Positions 27,297 to 36,679 of a DNA stretch of 64,000 nt are shown here, piece after piece (position 1 is the stretch's first letter; each line of letters begins with the position of its first letter). The notes under the pieces are model-generated. The model worked only from the letters and a program-made list of their open reading frames with translations. It was not told the origin of the DNA and made no database searches. A program made the translations under genes and the position numbers. This DNA is from CAZELM01 sp964512995 (GTDB lineage Bacteria; CSSED10-310): the NCBI GenBank assembly GCA_964512995.1, contig CAZELM010000001.1, positions 124,001 to 188,000 of the forward strand. The letters run 5' to 3'.

Positions 27297-27315
27297 CTTC
27301 TCCATTTTGGAGAAG
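27297..27315. repeat. Short perfect inverted repeat between convergent genes
   Basis: CTTCTCCA-TTT-TGGAGAAG, an 8-bp stem with a 3-base loop, lies between the HAD gene and the next minus-strand gene. It has no T-run on either side, so it is not a clear terminator; it resembles dispersed CTTCTCC/GGAGAAGG intergenic elements. Confidence 0.4.
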
Positions 27316-27386
27316 GATTGGGGATAAGGTCAACAGGAAATGCATATACCTGGTGAATACCAGAATTGTTTAGGGACAGTGTCTCG

Positions 27387-28802
27387 TTACAGAGAACTGA
27401 ATGAGCAGAAATCGTAATTGCCGAGCAATTGGGATGTATAGGGATCGAGAAGGAGTGCCCAGAACACGGCATTATTGATTCGACCGGCTTCGGGCCAGAT
27501 AAAGTTGAAAATCGTTCGCGTGAATGCATCATTATCGCTCATGTACAGCCGTTCGGAGTCGGGTTGTTCGGTCCAATCGGGAGCGAAAAAGTAGAGGTCA
27601 CCGATCTGAAGCGCAATATAAAGTTGAGCGGATCGGCTGGGTCCGGGATTTTCGATTTCGAGTTCCAAAAGGAAAAGATCACCGGCCCGGTAGATGGCCT
27701 GATTGAGTTCGATATTAACGATGGGGTCGGTTGATGGTGTTCCGATGGGAGTGGGTGTTGAGGTTGGGCCGGATGGGGTTGCCGTTCCGCTGCAATATGG
27801 CCATGGCGTTGATTGCGGGCATGGCGTGCGCGTCGGAAGGGGAGCTGTATCGGGAGACGTCAGCCAATGACTCATATTCATGAATAACTTATCGTTGTCA
27901 GTCGTGCTGTGGGTCCAGCCATTGATCAGATAATCCCGCGGATCTCCGGTTCCGTCGTCCGCTGGCGCACTGTCACCGATCGCAGCCACTCGACCATTTC
28001 CGTATTCGCACGAAGCAACGGTGACGAATGTGTTGCCTTGGGATTGGCCGTTTCGCCATGCATGTCCCTGCACGGTGCTGTTATTTTCAGGATGCAGAAT
28101 CAGATTGGTCGCACTGTGAAATCCAATGGCGCGCAAATTGCCGTAGGGTCCGTAAATGAAGGGGTCGTGGGGATCATCCGTGAAATTACGGTTATTGAGT
28201 TCATCCCAGTCGCACGATGGATCACTCGTTCCATCAGGAATGCGCAAAAACTCGATACCAAAATAGAGAGCGGTCTGCATCTCCTCAAAAACGCGAGCGG
28301 AATCGTAACCTGTATTGTTGCGATCGGAACCACAATGGTTGCCAACTAAAAATAACCCGCCTCCATCGAATACAAAATCGATGATGGCGTCGATTTCCTG
28401 GCTGGTGTATTCAAGCTGGGGTTCAGGGATGACCAGGACATCATAAAAACTTAGATCCTGGGGATTGGAACAATTCCCATACGTAAGGACACCATTTCTG
28501 GGAATGGTCTCCACCCAGTGACCGGACTTGACCAATTCAATCCCCCATGCTGAAAAGCCGCCGCTCCAGTATGTTTCTGCCGTTTCACCTCCAACAGTGC
28601 ATTGGTGTGGTGATGGAAATCGTTCCGGAGCCGATTGTCCGCTGGTGCCTGCTCCAGGAATCGGCGCATCGATCACCCAATCGGCATCGCCGGCCATGGG
28701 TATGCAGGATGCATCAAAAATGAACCGAGCACCGTATGCTGGTGAGGGGCTGGATATCACCGAGACCAAAATGGTCAGAATTAAAATATATCGCACATTC
28801 AT
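27387..28802 (-). CDS. Secreted protein with an N-terminal amidotransferase-like domain, Pro-Thr linker and a C-terminal module shared with 29160-30224
   Basis: 471 residues. A signal peptide ends near PAYGARF; GGAG lies 9 bases before the ATG. Residues about 30-310 include VLVIPEPQLEYTSQEIDAII and GGGLFLVGNHCGSDRNNTGY, reminiscent of GATase1-like/DUF4350 domains that have lost or retain only a Cys-His pair. A linker rich in P, T and S (PTRTPCPQSTP to STPTPIGTPS) follows. The last 105 residues hold LYIALQIGDLYFFAPDWT, which matches LYIVLQVAGYYYFFPNWT in the divergent neighbour. The shared tail could be a surface-sorting or binding module. The function of the first domain is uncertain. Confidence 0.8.
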   Translation of the reverse strand: MNVRYILILTILVSVISSPSPAYGARFIFDASCIPMAGDADWVIDAPIPGAGTSGQSAPERFPSPHQCTVGGETAETYWSGGFSAWGIELVKSGHWVETIPRNGVLTYGNCSNPQDLSFYDVLVIPEPQLEYTSQEIDAIIDFVFDGGGLFLVGNHCGSDRNNTGYDSARVFEEMQTALYFGIEFLRIPDGTSDPSCDWDELNNRNFTDDPHDPFIYGPYGNLRAIGFHSATNLILHPENNSTVQGHAWRNGQSQGNTFVTVASCEYGNGRVAAIGDSAPADDGTGDPRDYLINGWTHSTTDNDKLFMNMSHWLTSPDTAPLPTRTPCPQSTPWPYCSGTATPSGPTSTPTPIGTPSTDPIVNIELNQAIYRAGDLFLLELEIENPGPSRSAQLYIALQIGDLYFFAPDWTEQPDSERLYMSDNDAFTRTIFNFIWPEAGRINNAVFWALLLDPYTSQLLGNYDFCSFSSL

Positions 28803-29159
28803 TCTGTATTTCTCCTGTTAGGTTTTCAAACATCATCCCAGAAATGATATTAATGGGAGTTACTATATATTGTAAAGCACTTTATAATCTGTAGGAGTAT
28901 GGAAAAATGCACAACATATTGATGATCCGGAACAAATGCGTTATGATATATGTGATGTATGGATTACCAGAAGAGTGCTGAGATAGAAAAAGACGGCATG
29001 GAAATCAAATCGTTTGATTCGTGTGTATACACAAAATCAGCCACAGCCAAACTTGACATTCAACAACGCATCAGGATAGAAAACGGTCAGAATGAGCGGC
29101 AACTGAGATTCAGTTGCTTGGATATAATCAGGTTAACCTATAGGGCATAGGGGGATAAC
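28803..29159. other. 357-base divergent intergenic region
   Basis: It separates the two secreted-protein genes. It contains a TTGACA-type promoter candidate for the plus-strand gene (29053-29082) and AT-rich sequence for the minus-strand promoter (28850-28900). No gene is supported; a 62-codon plus frame here overlaps the promoter candidate and lacks a ribosome site. Confidence 0.5.
29053..29082 (+). promoter_or_regulatory. Candidate sigma-70 promoter for the OB-fold protein gene
   Basis: TTGACA (29053-29058) is a perfect -35 box, with 18 bases to TAGAAA (29077-29082) as a weak -10. It lies about 80 bases upstream of the ATG at 29160. Confidence 0.35.
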
Positions 29160-30224
29160 ATGAAAGTTGTAAGAATGTGCTGGATGATGTTATTAGCTGC
29201 AATAGTTGTGGAGGGAGCGGTTTTTGCAGACATGCCTCCGACATATACTGCAAAGCAACTTCAAACTTATTCCGGAGTCAACGAAGGAGACCGGGTGCAT
29301 TTCGTCGGTATCGTTTCGGTTGAGAGCGGCCGCTACGGGTATTCGACTACGGTTGCCTGTGATCCGGGAGGTGGTCCCGAGGCATTTATTGCGGTCTATG
29401 ACAGACAACAACGTTTGGCGGCGGAACGAGGCCAGATCATTGATGTCGTCGGTGTGCTCGTGGAATATTATGATAAAACGGAGATCAACTGTTCCGATGA
29501 AACCGAATTCCCTCCTACTGCTACCGCGGACTACGGAACCGTTCCGGAACCGATGCAAATCACCTGTGCGCAAGCCGATACCGAACCCTATGAAAGCTGC
29601 CTGATTATGCTCCAGAATGTCCGAGTCTTATCTGAACCAGACACCTACGGTAACATTGCGATTTCAGACGGCACCAAAGAATTCGTTCTTCTGCTGAGAA
29701 AAATCGATCCAGCTCCATCGGTCGGATTTGTCTATGAATGCCTGACCGGTGACAATGATTACCATTTTGGAGAGTTCAAACTTCGGCCACGGGACGAAGG
29801 AGACTGGGTTTGCAGCGGCCAACCGACGCCGACACCGACACCAACCAGCGGCGATTGCGCTCCCACTCTTGATCTGTATTTTGACGGGCACCAGGAAATC
29901 GATTGTTTTACCGGTGGTGATCTGTTCCATGCCATGTTTCAGATCTACAATACCTGCACGGTTGATTGGGAAGTAGATCTGTATATCGTACTCCAGGTCG
30001 CAGGTTATTACTATTTCTTTCCCAACTGGACATCCGATCTGGATAAAACAACAGTGAGTATCCGGGCTGGCGGGTTGATTACGGGCGATATTTTGCCGGA
30101 ATTCTACTGGCCGACCGGTGCCGGTGCATTTTCTGATCTGAGTTTTATTGGCGTGATGACGATGCCGGAAGATATTTATAAGCTCGTGGGTAATGTGGAG
30201 ATCATGCCATTTTGTTATCAATAG
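29160..30224 (+). CDS. Secreted OB-fold-like protein with the shared C-terminal module
   Basis: 354 residues; a signal peptide ends near VFADMPP. Residues about 40-215 contain two similar beta-rich halves: GDRVHFVGIVSVESGRYGYS with IDVVGVLVEYYDKTEI, and LIMLQNVRVLSEPDTYGN with LRPRDEGDWVC, a pattern seen in extracellular OB-fold domains near nucleases and phosphatases. A short PTPTPTPTSG linker leads to a C-terminal domain (about 235-354) with GGDLFHAMFQIYNTC and LYIVLQVAGYYYFFPNWT, matching the end of the divergent gene 27387-28802. It ends shortly before a strong terminator, so it is probably a single-gene transcript. No catalytic residues are evident. Confidence 0.75.
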   Translation: MKVVRMCWMMLLAAIVVEGAVFADMPPTYTAKQLQTYSGVNEGDRVHFVGIVSVESGRYGYSTTVACDPGGGPEAFIAVYDRQQRLAAERGQIIDVVGVLVEYYDKTEINCSDETEFPPTATADYGTVPEPMQITCAQADTEPYESCLIMLQNVRVLSEPDTYGNIAISDGTKEFVLLLRKIDPAPSVGFVYECLTGDNDYHFGEFKLRPRDEGDWVCSGQPTPTPTPTSGDCAPTLDLYFDGHQEIDCFTGGDLFHAMFQIYNTCTVDWEVDLYIVLQVAGYYYFFPNWTSDLDKTTVSIRAGGLITGDILPEFYWPTGAGAFSDLSFIGVMTMPEDIYKLVGNVEIMPFCYQ

Positions 30225-30254
30225 TCCGCCTGCGGGAATTTTAGCATGAATTTC

Positions 30255-30288
30255 AAAGCTCCGGTTTGAATAAAATCGGAGCTTTTTT
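30255..30288 (+). terminator. Rho-independent terminator after the OB-fold protein gene
   Basis: A perfect 9-bp stem AAAGCTCCG (30255-30263) and CGGAGCTTT (30277-30285), 13-base loop, ending in a run of six T. It lies about 30 bases after the stop. Confidence 0.9.
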
Positions 30289-30412
30289 ATTTACAATCAG
30301 GTGGTATTTCATATTATTGGGGTGGTGACATCCAATAAGGATGAATCTGATTGTGATTGGTTCATTCATCCATTACGTATCCGGAAAGTTAAAATTATAG
30401 GGAGGAGTTGTG

Positions 30413-33361
30413 ATGCTTTTAAAATACAATGCTCCGGTTTTCGCTACGATCGGTCTGCTGCTCATTATCCTGTGCGGAAGTGGTACTGTTACATTCGCTG
30501 TGGAGACGACAGGCAGTATTCAGGGCCGGGTCGGTGATTCTCAGAACAATCCGGTGGTAGATGCAGAAATTACGCTGCTCAATCTCGATACTGGTTATTA
30601 CCAGACCATTACATCCCGGGAGGATGGGAGATATCGTGCCCGATTATTACCATTGGGCAACTATCAGGTAACTGTGATGAAAACCGGATTGGCAGTATAT
30701 CAGCAGGAAGGGATTGTGCTGACCATTGGGCAGGTTGTAACGCTGAATGTCGAGCTGAAACCGATCAGCTTTGAACAGACGATCACGGTTACAGCAGATG
30801 CTCCCATCGTTGAAATCAACAAAGTAGACAGTGGCTCGACCGTAAACCAGAAATCCATTGAAACGCTGCCATTGAATGGCCGGAATTTTCAGGACCATGT
30901 TCTGTTGACTCCCGGTACTGTCTACGACAATTATCATGTTCAGGTGAGCGGGCAGCGGGGAATCAACAACAATCTGATGATGGATGGTGCTGACAACAAT
31001 TCAGCTTTTTTTTCGGAGCAACGGGGAGGCACACGAGCTCCATTTACATTCAGCCAGGAAGCTGTGAAGGAATTTGAGGTATTGAACAATGCCTACAGTG
31101 CGGAATTCGGCCGGGCTGGAGGTGGAATCATCAATGCCGTCACCAAGTCTGGATCCAATATCTATCAGGGAACACTGTTTTATTATTTTCGGAACCAGGA
31201 CTTCGTGGAGAAAAATGCTCTGAATTATGACTTTGAAGAGTTTGAACAACATCAATTTGGGGCCACACTGGGAGGTCCCATTGTCAAAGATAAACTCTTT
31301 TTCTTCATCTCCTATGATGGGCAGCTTAAAGACCAGCCGATTTTTGCTTACGTGGACGATTACTTTTCACGGGAAGGCGATGAGAATGGCCAGAGCTATT
31401 ATAACGACTATCCTGAACTTGCGGAAACATATCGCTTCTACGAGCGATTCAACAAAGATTACCTTCAGACACAAGACGAAAATGTACTTCTTACGAAAAT
31501 CGATTGGATAATCAATTCCAACCATCATGCGACATTCCGCCATAATTACTCCAGATTCATTTCCGAAAACGGAACAACGGCATATGGCATTCAGGAATAC
31601 AATGGCTACGAACGGACATATGCGAACTCGTTTGTGGGAAGCCTGACTTCTATTTTCACGGAAAATGTGTTCAATGAGTTCAGAATGCAATATGCTGCTG
31701 AAAAACGGCCTCGATTACCCAATGACCCGGATACTCCGGAAACAAGAATTTATGGACGCTATCAGTTGAGTTTCGGCCAGAAGACCTATTTACCATCTGA
31801 TGTGGTTGAGAACCGGCTTCAGGTGGCAGACAGCCTGACATGGATTCTCAATGATCATGAAGTCAAATTCGGAGGGGATATCAACAAGCTGGGGATCGAT
31901 AATACATTCCTTCGGTATGGTGGCGGTTCGTATGAATTCGATGATATCAGTGAATTCCCGGACAATCCATCTTACTATACACAGGCATGGGATCGAAGCG
32001 GCAATGATGGCAAGGTCGAGATGGATACGTATGATTATGCGTTTTATGTTCAGGATAACTGGCAACCTAACGAAAAACTGACTATCAACGCGGGTTTGCG
32101 ATATGATTATCAGCAAAATCCGGACATCGACATGCCAAATCCCAATGCCAACATCTATCCCTGGTGGTCCAATGATCCCAACGAAATATACAATCCAACG
32201 ACAGTCATGCCAAAGGACGATGATAACTGGGGTCCCCGATTGGCTGTCGCTTGGGCGCCAATTGAGGATGGAAAGACCGTTCTCAGAGCTGGCTGGGGTA
32301 TTTTTTATTCCAGAACGCCAACATTGCTCGTCGCAACAGCATTGGCGAATAATGGTTACCGGATTGCGTCGATGCAGATGGGACCGACACATCCCGATTT
32401 TCCAACCTATCCTAACCGGATTCCAAATATTCCAGAAGGTGATCTTCTGACACCGGATATCTTTGTATTTGAGCCTGGTTTCGAGAATCCAATGACCAAC
32501 CGGATGAGTGTTGGAGCGGAACAGGAGATCACCGAAGATTTTGCCGTCGGACTGGAATACATATACGCTCGGACCACTCACCTTGAGCGGAAAATGGACA
32601 TCAATTTGAATTTGCCCGAATGGGATGAAGAAAAAGGCCGATATATGTTCAGCCGTGTCAAACGAAACACGGATTTCGGCAAGATCGTTCAATTCACGGA
32701 CGATGCGGAGTCCAGATATCATGGAGTCAATCTGAGCGTAACCAAACGGTTCAGTGACAATTACCAGTTCATGGCCAGTTATACATGGTCCCAGAGCTTT
32801 GACAATGATTCCAATGAAAACAGCACGGAACTGACTGGATATGATTATCCTGAAAATGTGTTTGATTTGAGTCCGGAATGGTCTTACAGCGATTTTGATG
32901 TCCGGCATCGTGTTGTATGCAATGGCACCTATGATCTCTCCGATTTGATGAAACTGCCGGAGTGGTACAGCCTGCAACTCAGTGGTATCTTTCAGTATCA
33001 AAGCGGAAAACCCTGGACTCCGGAAGCCAATGGCGACAAGAACCGCGATGGATACACCCGGAATGATCGCCCCCATGTCTATGACGAAGCATCCGGCAAA
33101 TGGGTGGATCTCGGACGGAACACTCAGCGGCAGCCTGCCTATAAGAATCTCGACCTGCGAATCTCCAATGGATTTAAATTCCGTGAGATCGACATGGAGA
33201 TCATCATGGAATGTTTCAATGTGATTGATTGGGCGAACTGGACAATCAGCAGTGCAAATATGGAATACAATGAATCCAATCCGCCGGGTATTGATTATGG
33301 AAAAGCAGAAACACCTGGGAAACCCAGACAATATCAGGTGGGTGCTCGATTTAAATTCTAA
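30413..33361 (+). CDS. TonB-dependent receptor with N-terminal carboxypeptidase-regulatory-like domain
   Basis: 982 residues from the ATG at 30413, with GGAGGAG 5 bases upstream; an overlapping GTG at 30410 is too close to that site. A signal peptide ends near VTFAVET. Residues about 33-115 are a CarboxypepD_reg-type domain (GSIQGRVGDSQNNPVVDAEI). Next comes the plug, with TLPLNGRNFQDHVLLTPG and GGGIINAVTKSGSN, then a long 22-strand-type barrel ending in YQVGARFKF with the terminal aromatic of outer-membrane proteins. This matches the Oar/TonB-receptor group common in Acidobacteria-like and Bacteroidota genomes. It likely imports a large ligand, energised by the TonB system at 54.7-57.0 kb. 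A hairpin follows the stop. Confidence 0.93.
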   Translation: MLLKYNAPVFATIGLLLIILCGSGTVTFAVETTGSIQGRVGDSQNNPVVDAEITLLNLDTGYYQTITSREDGRYRARLLPLGNYQVTVMKTGLAVYQQEGIVLTIGQVVTLNVELKPISFEQTITVTADAPIVEINKVDSGSTVNQKSIETLPLNGRNFQDHVLLTPGTVYDNYHVQVSGQRGINNNLMMDGADNNSAFFSEQRGGTRAPFTFSQEAVKEFEVLNNAYSAEFGRAGGGIINAVTKSGSNIYQGTLFYYFRNQDFVEKNALNYDFEEFEQHQFGATLGGPIVKDKLFFFISYDGQLKDQPIFAYVDDYFSREGDENGQSYYNDYPELAETYRFYERFNKDYLQTQDENVLLTKIDWIINSNHHATFRHNYSRFISENGTTAYGIQEYNGYERTYANSFVGSLTSIFTENVFNEFRMQYAAEKRPRLPNDPDTPETRIYGRYQLSFGQKTYLPSDVVENRLQVADSLTWILNDHEVKFGGDINKLGIDNTFLRYGGGSYEFDDISEFPDNPSYYTQAWDRSGNDGKVEMDTYDYAFYVQDNWQPNEKLTINAGLRYDYQQNPDIDMPNPNANIYPWWSNDPNEIYNPTTVMPKDDDNWGPRLAVAWAPIEDGKTVLRAGWGIFYSRTPTLLVATALANNGYRIASMQMGPTHPDFPTYPNRIPNIPEGDLLTPDIFVFEPGFENPMTNRMSVGAEQEITEDFAVGLEYIYARTTHLERKMDINLNLPEWDEEKGRYMFSRVKRNTDFGKIVQFTDDAESRYHGVNLSVTKRFSDNYQFMASYTWSQSFDNDSNENSTELTGYDYPENVFDLSPEWSYSDFDVRHRVVCNGTYDLSDLMKLPEWYSLQLSGIFQYQSGKPWTPEANGDKNRDGYTRNDRPHVYDEASGKWVDLGRNTQRQPAYKNLDLRISNGFKFREIDMEIIMECFNVIDWANWTISSANMEYNESNPPGIDYGKAETPGKPRQYQVGARFKF

Positions 33362-33379
33362 TGACATGACTCAGTATCG

Positions 33380-33410
33380 GGTGCGGAATATCACAACGAT
33401 ATCCCGCACC
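33380..33410 (+). terminator. Hairpin between the TonB receptor gene and queC, possible terminator
   Basis: GGTGCGGAATATC (33380-33392) pairs with GATATCCCGCACC (33398-33410) with one mismatch and a 5-base loop. Only a short TTTT occurs about 10 bases later, so termination may be weak or the hairpin may act otherwise. Confidence 0.5.
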
Positions 33411-33425
33411 TGATCGGAATTTTAA

Positions 33426-34127
33426 ATGAATATGAATGATGATATCAGAACTTCTTACCCTCTTGCTGTTATTGTTGCATCGGGAGGATTGGATTCTTGC
33501 GTAACAGCGGCCATTGCACGTGACCGTTATCGGCTGGCCATGCTGCATGTGATGTATGGCCAGCGGACCGAATCCCGTGAACTCCAGGCGTTTCAGGATG
33601 TCGCCGACGCTTTGGGAGCCGAGATGCGGATGGTGATTCGCATGGATCATTTTCACCAGATGGGTGGTTCCAGTCTGACTGATCATGAGATGGCTGTCCC
33701 GATATCGGGTCTCGATGAGACACGGATCCCCTCCACATACGTTCCGTTTCGGAACGCCAATCTGTTGGCAGCCGCTGTATCCTGGGCGGAAGTGATTCAC
33801 GCGAAAGCCGTATTTTTAGGGATTAATGCTATGGATAGCTCCGGTTATCCCGACTGCCGTCCGGAGTTTTTAGCTGCATTCAATCATCTGGTCATAAAGG
33901 GTACAAAACCGGAAACAGACATCACGATTCAAGCGCCGCTTCTGAATCTTGGAAAAGCGGACATCGTGGCAAAAGGGATCGAACTCAACGCTCCGCTGCA
34001 TAAAACATGGTCCTGTTATACGAAAGTGGATTCGGCGTGCGGCAGATGTGACTCCTGTCTGCTTCGATTAAAGGGATTTCGGGAGAATGGCCGGATGGAC
34101 CCGATTCCTTATGAGACACTCGATTGA
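33426..34127 (+). CDS. queC: 7-cyano-7-deazaguanine (preQ0) synthase
   Basis: 233 residues. The ATP-pyrophosphatase loop SGGLDS (19-24), the HVMYGQRTESRELQAF segment, and the C-terminal zinc ligands TWSCYTKVDSACGRCDSC followed by RLKGF identify QueC. It converts 7-carboxy-7-deazaguanine with ammonia to preQ0 for queuosine in tRNA. Other queuosine genes (queD, queE, queF) are not in the window. The start has only a weak site; an ATG two codons later (33432) is an alternative. The next gene begins about 20 bases after its stop. Confidence 0.95.
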   Translation: MNMNDDIRTSYPLAVIVASGGLDSCVTAAIARDRYRLAMLHVMYGQRTESRELQAFQDVADALGAEMRMVIRMDHFHQMGGSSLTDHEMAVPISGLDETRIPSTYVPFRNANLLAAAVSWAEVIHAKAVFLGINAMDSSGYPDCRPEFLAAFNHLVIKGTKPETDITIQAPLLNLGKADIVAKGIELNAPLHKTWSCYTKVDSACGRCDSCLLRLKGFRENGRMDPIPYETLD

Positions 34128-34150
34128 ATCAATGTGAAAGGAACAGCCAA

Positions 34151-35293
34151 ATGGAGGCAACGAAGAAAATCCGCCTGATGCAGATGTTTCTCATAATGCT
34201 GCTCTCGATCATTCCTGTCGATATGATGGCATATTATTCTTATGGCGCTCGGTCTGCCGGAATGGGAGGGGCATTTGTTGCATTGGCTGATGATGCTTCC
34301 GCAATCTACTGGAATCCGGCCAACATAGCACTGATCAAGGATTGGAACATCGGAATTGACTATGGTCAGGAGGCCAATGTCGCCAAAGATGCACAGGAAC
34401 TGCTGTCGCGTATCTATGCCCAAAAACCGGAATCGGAATTGGGACGGGATACATGGATGACAGATTTGACAACCCTTGGTCAGATGAAATGGGTGGTGCG
34501 GGGAGGCGACCATATCAGCCTGGCTGTAGCGCATCAAGGAATGGCTTTCTCCATACAGGGTTATCAATTGTTTTATGCACAACCGGATATCGGTATCAGT
34601 GACCCCTCTGATGGCATTCATGATCCATTATCAGATCAAGCTCTCATCCATTTCAGCGGATTTGATATTCAGGAATATGGGATCAGTTATGCGTGGGTAT
34701 CAAAATCCAGGGAATTTTGTATGGGATTTACAGGAAAATACATTGATATCAACGCATTGAACCACGTGTCAGGCTTATGGGATCTCGAATCCATCGAACC
34801 AGTCGATCTTCTGTTGCTGGATGAAAAAGCCGTCTCTTATCCCGACTCGCAATGGGGAATCGACGCCGGATTGGTTTTCCTGGGCCAATTCAACCGGGTC
34901 GGGATCTCCGCACGAAATCTTCGTGGTTACTCCATAGAACCGGATGATGGTCCTACCTTTGAAGTAAAACCGGAATATCGTATTGGATATGCCTTTCTTC
35001 CCAATGATCGGTTTGCGTATACGATTGATTACGCCATCAATGAAAACCGCGATCCGTTTGGTGAATCCATTGATGGGAAGGATCTGGCAATGGGATTCGA
35101 AAGTAAACTGGGAGATAAAAAAAGCTTTATCCTGCGTGGCGGAGCCAGCATGGAGATGGATGGCGACTCGCCATTGATGTTTTCCGGGGGAGCGAGTCTG
35201 GTGTTCAGCCGAGTGATTCTGGATGGTGCTTATTCGACCGATATGGATCAGGAATCGAAACGTCTATGGGGAGGTATCCGGATTTTCCTCTAA
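34151..35293 (+). CDS. Outer-membrane beta-barrel protein, OmpP1/FadL or PorV/TraF-like
   Basis: 380 residues from the ATG at 34151, with AAGGA 8 bases upstream; the in-frame ATG at 34124 would overlap queC. A signal peptide ends near DMMAYYS. The mature start, GARSAGMGGAFVALADDASAIYWNPA, is the hallmark of FadL/PorV/UPF0164-type barrels. The rest shows alternating strands to the terminal GGIRIFL. The role may be transport of hydrophobic compounds or a PorV-like shuttle; that is not decided by sequence. Its 3' end overlaps the convergent TPR gene by 30 bases. Confidence 0.85.
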   Translation: MEATKKIRLMQMFLIMLLSIIPVDMMAYYSYGARSAGMGGAFVALADDASAIYWNPANIALIKDWNIGIDYGQEANVAKDAQELLSRIYAQKPESELGRDTWMTDLTTLGQMKWVVRGGDHISLAVAHQGMAFSIQGYQLFYAQPDIGISDPSDGIHDPLSDQALIHFSGFDIQEYGISYAWVSKSREFCMGFTGKYIDINALNHVSGLWDLESIEPVDLLLLDEKAVSYPDSQWGIDAGLVFLGQFNRVGISARNLRGYSIEPDDGPTFEVKPEYRIGYAFLPNDRFAYTIDYAINENRDPFGESIDGKDLAMGFESKLGDKKSFILRGGASMEMDGDSPLMFSGGASLVFSRVILDGAYSTDMDQESKRLWGGIRIFL

Positions 35294-36286
35294 TAATCCC
35301 GGACTGGGAGTCATTCCCTTTTTTCGAAGAAGGTTGACGATTTTACGGAGCCGTTTATCGTCCGGATACTGAGCAAGAAACCGGAAGGCAATATCCATCG
35401 CATGTTGCCCATTCCCGGCTGCAGCCAGCGCTTCAACTTTCGCCTGAATAACCCGGAGATCTATACCTGGTATTTTTAATGAATGCAGGAGTTCCAATGC
35501 ATCTTTTGCACGGCCGCATCGTGTATAGCAATTGGCCAGCCGAATTTTTGTGGATTCTGAGCGGGGTCGTTCGAGGATCACCTGTTCCAGATGCGGAATC
35601 GCTTCATTGAATCGCCCCAGTTTGATCAGTGATCCTGCCATCAGAGCATGGAGTGGTGTTTTATGGGTTGCCGATGGCAGGCGTAAAATGATCTCAATCT
35701 GCCGGACTGCAATTTCAGGTTCCAGAGATCGAAGTTTATTGATCAGTTCATTGTCCTGATTGTTGAAGGGCAGGTGATTGATCGAACGTTTCAGTAAATC
35801 CGCAGCCTGTTGGTTGCCGGTAATCTGATAACAGTAATAAAGGTCATCCAGCAATTCCGCGTGTTGCGGATTGAATTCGCGTGCTTTTTCAAAAACCGCG
35901 ATCGCTTCTTGGGTCCGGGACTGATCCAGAAGCATCTGCCCCAGACGCACCGCGACGTAAAGATCTTTTGGATAATACTGATATGCTTCTTTAAAATAAT
36001 CTGTGGCGTCATGATATCGCTGAGACTTGCACCGGATTTCTCCAAGAATGGTCAGAGCGGTCTTATTCCTGCGGTTCATGGACAGACACTGCTGAGCATA
36101 TCCCTCGGCGGAGATATAATCGCCCAGCATATAATGAAAATGAGCCAATGCGGCCTGCACCCGATCCAATGGTCGCAAATCGGGTGTGGATTCGATCAGT
36201 TGGATGGCTTCACGATGCGATCCGTTTCGGGATAGCTCCCACGCTTTTTGAAATGGGGATGAAGACTCGGTGGAATTGTTCGACAT
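35264..36286 (-). CDS. Tetratricopeptide-repeat protein
   Basis: 340 residues from the ATG at 36286, 20 bases after the stop of the small membrane protein; a GTG at 36328 is an alternative that would overlap it. TPR units are clear, e.g. AALAHFHYMLGDYISAEGYAQ, ALTILGEIRCKSQRYHDATD, YVAVRLGQMLLDQSRTQEAI and IRLANCYTRCGRAKDALELL. There is no signal peptide or enzyme domain, so it is a cytoplasmic or membrane-associated scaffold. Its association with the 59-residue membrane protein suggests partnership. Confidence 0.85.
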   Translation of the reverse strand: MSNNSTESSSPFQKAWELSRNGSHREAIQLIESTPDLRPLDRVQAALAHFHYMLGDYISAEGYAQQCLSMNRRNKTALTILGEIRCKSQRYHDATDYFKEAYQYYPKDLYVAVRLGQMLLDQSRTQEAIAVFEKAREFNPQHAELLDDLYYCYQITGNQQAADLLKRSINHLPFNNQDNELINKLRSLEPEIAVRQIEIILRLPSATHKTPLHALMAGSLIKLGRFNEAIPHLEQVILERPRSESTKIRLANCYTRCGRAKDALELLHSLKIPGIDLRVIQAKVEALAAAGNGQHAMDIAFRFLAQYPDDKRLRKIVNLLRKKGMTPSPGLLEENPDTSP

Positions 36287-36305
36287 GGGAGCGGTTCTAT
36301 CCGGC

Positions 36306-36485
36306 TCAATTGAAGAAATCAGGAACACATAGTATCAATACTCCAAGGAGCGCAACAATTAATCCCAATGGTGCCGCTATGGAGCCGATGATTTGCCACG
36401 GCTTCCTGGCCTCGTAGGATGCCCAGAAGCCCCAGAATAGAAGGACGAGACCAACGGAGATGGTGATGAAGTGCCAATAATTCAA
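36306..36485 (-). CDS. 59-residue small membrane protein with two transmembrane helices
   Basis: A TTG at 36485 follows a consensus AGGAGG with 6-base spacing and opens 59 codons to TGA at 36306. The product is almost entirely two hydrophobic helices: HFITISVGLVLLFWGFWA (about 5-22) and IIGSIAAPLGLIVALLGVLI (about 32-51), with a basic turn ARKPW between and the end LCVPDFFN. The site, hydrophobic pattern and compact layout make it a real gene despite the TTG start and short length. It leads the TPR gene. Possible roles are a membrane anchor or regulator for that TPR protein. Confidence 0.75.
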   Translation of the reverse strand: MNYWHFITISVGLVLLFWGFWASYEARKPWQIIGSIAAPLGLIVALLGVLILCVPDFFN

Positions 36486-36679
36486 CGTGATCCTCCTGAG
36501 AATGATACAGAATCCAATGCCAACAATGCCTCGGGTACCCGGACCACTCCCGGACTCCCAATGAACCAGATTCTACTCGAAATGCTCTCAAAAATCGAGA
36601 CACCTGTTCTATCATCATTCACGAAATTCCCGGCAATGTGATCAATATGACCTGTTTTTTTTAGAATGGTCAGATCATC

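Noticed and set aside
28959..29150. 62-codon plus-strand frame
   Set aside because: It overlaps the candidate promoter and has no ribosome site.
31790..33367. 525-codon minus-strand frame opposite the TonB receptor
   Set aside because: It is a shadow of the receptor gene; the plus strand has signal peptide, domains and ribosome site.
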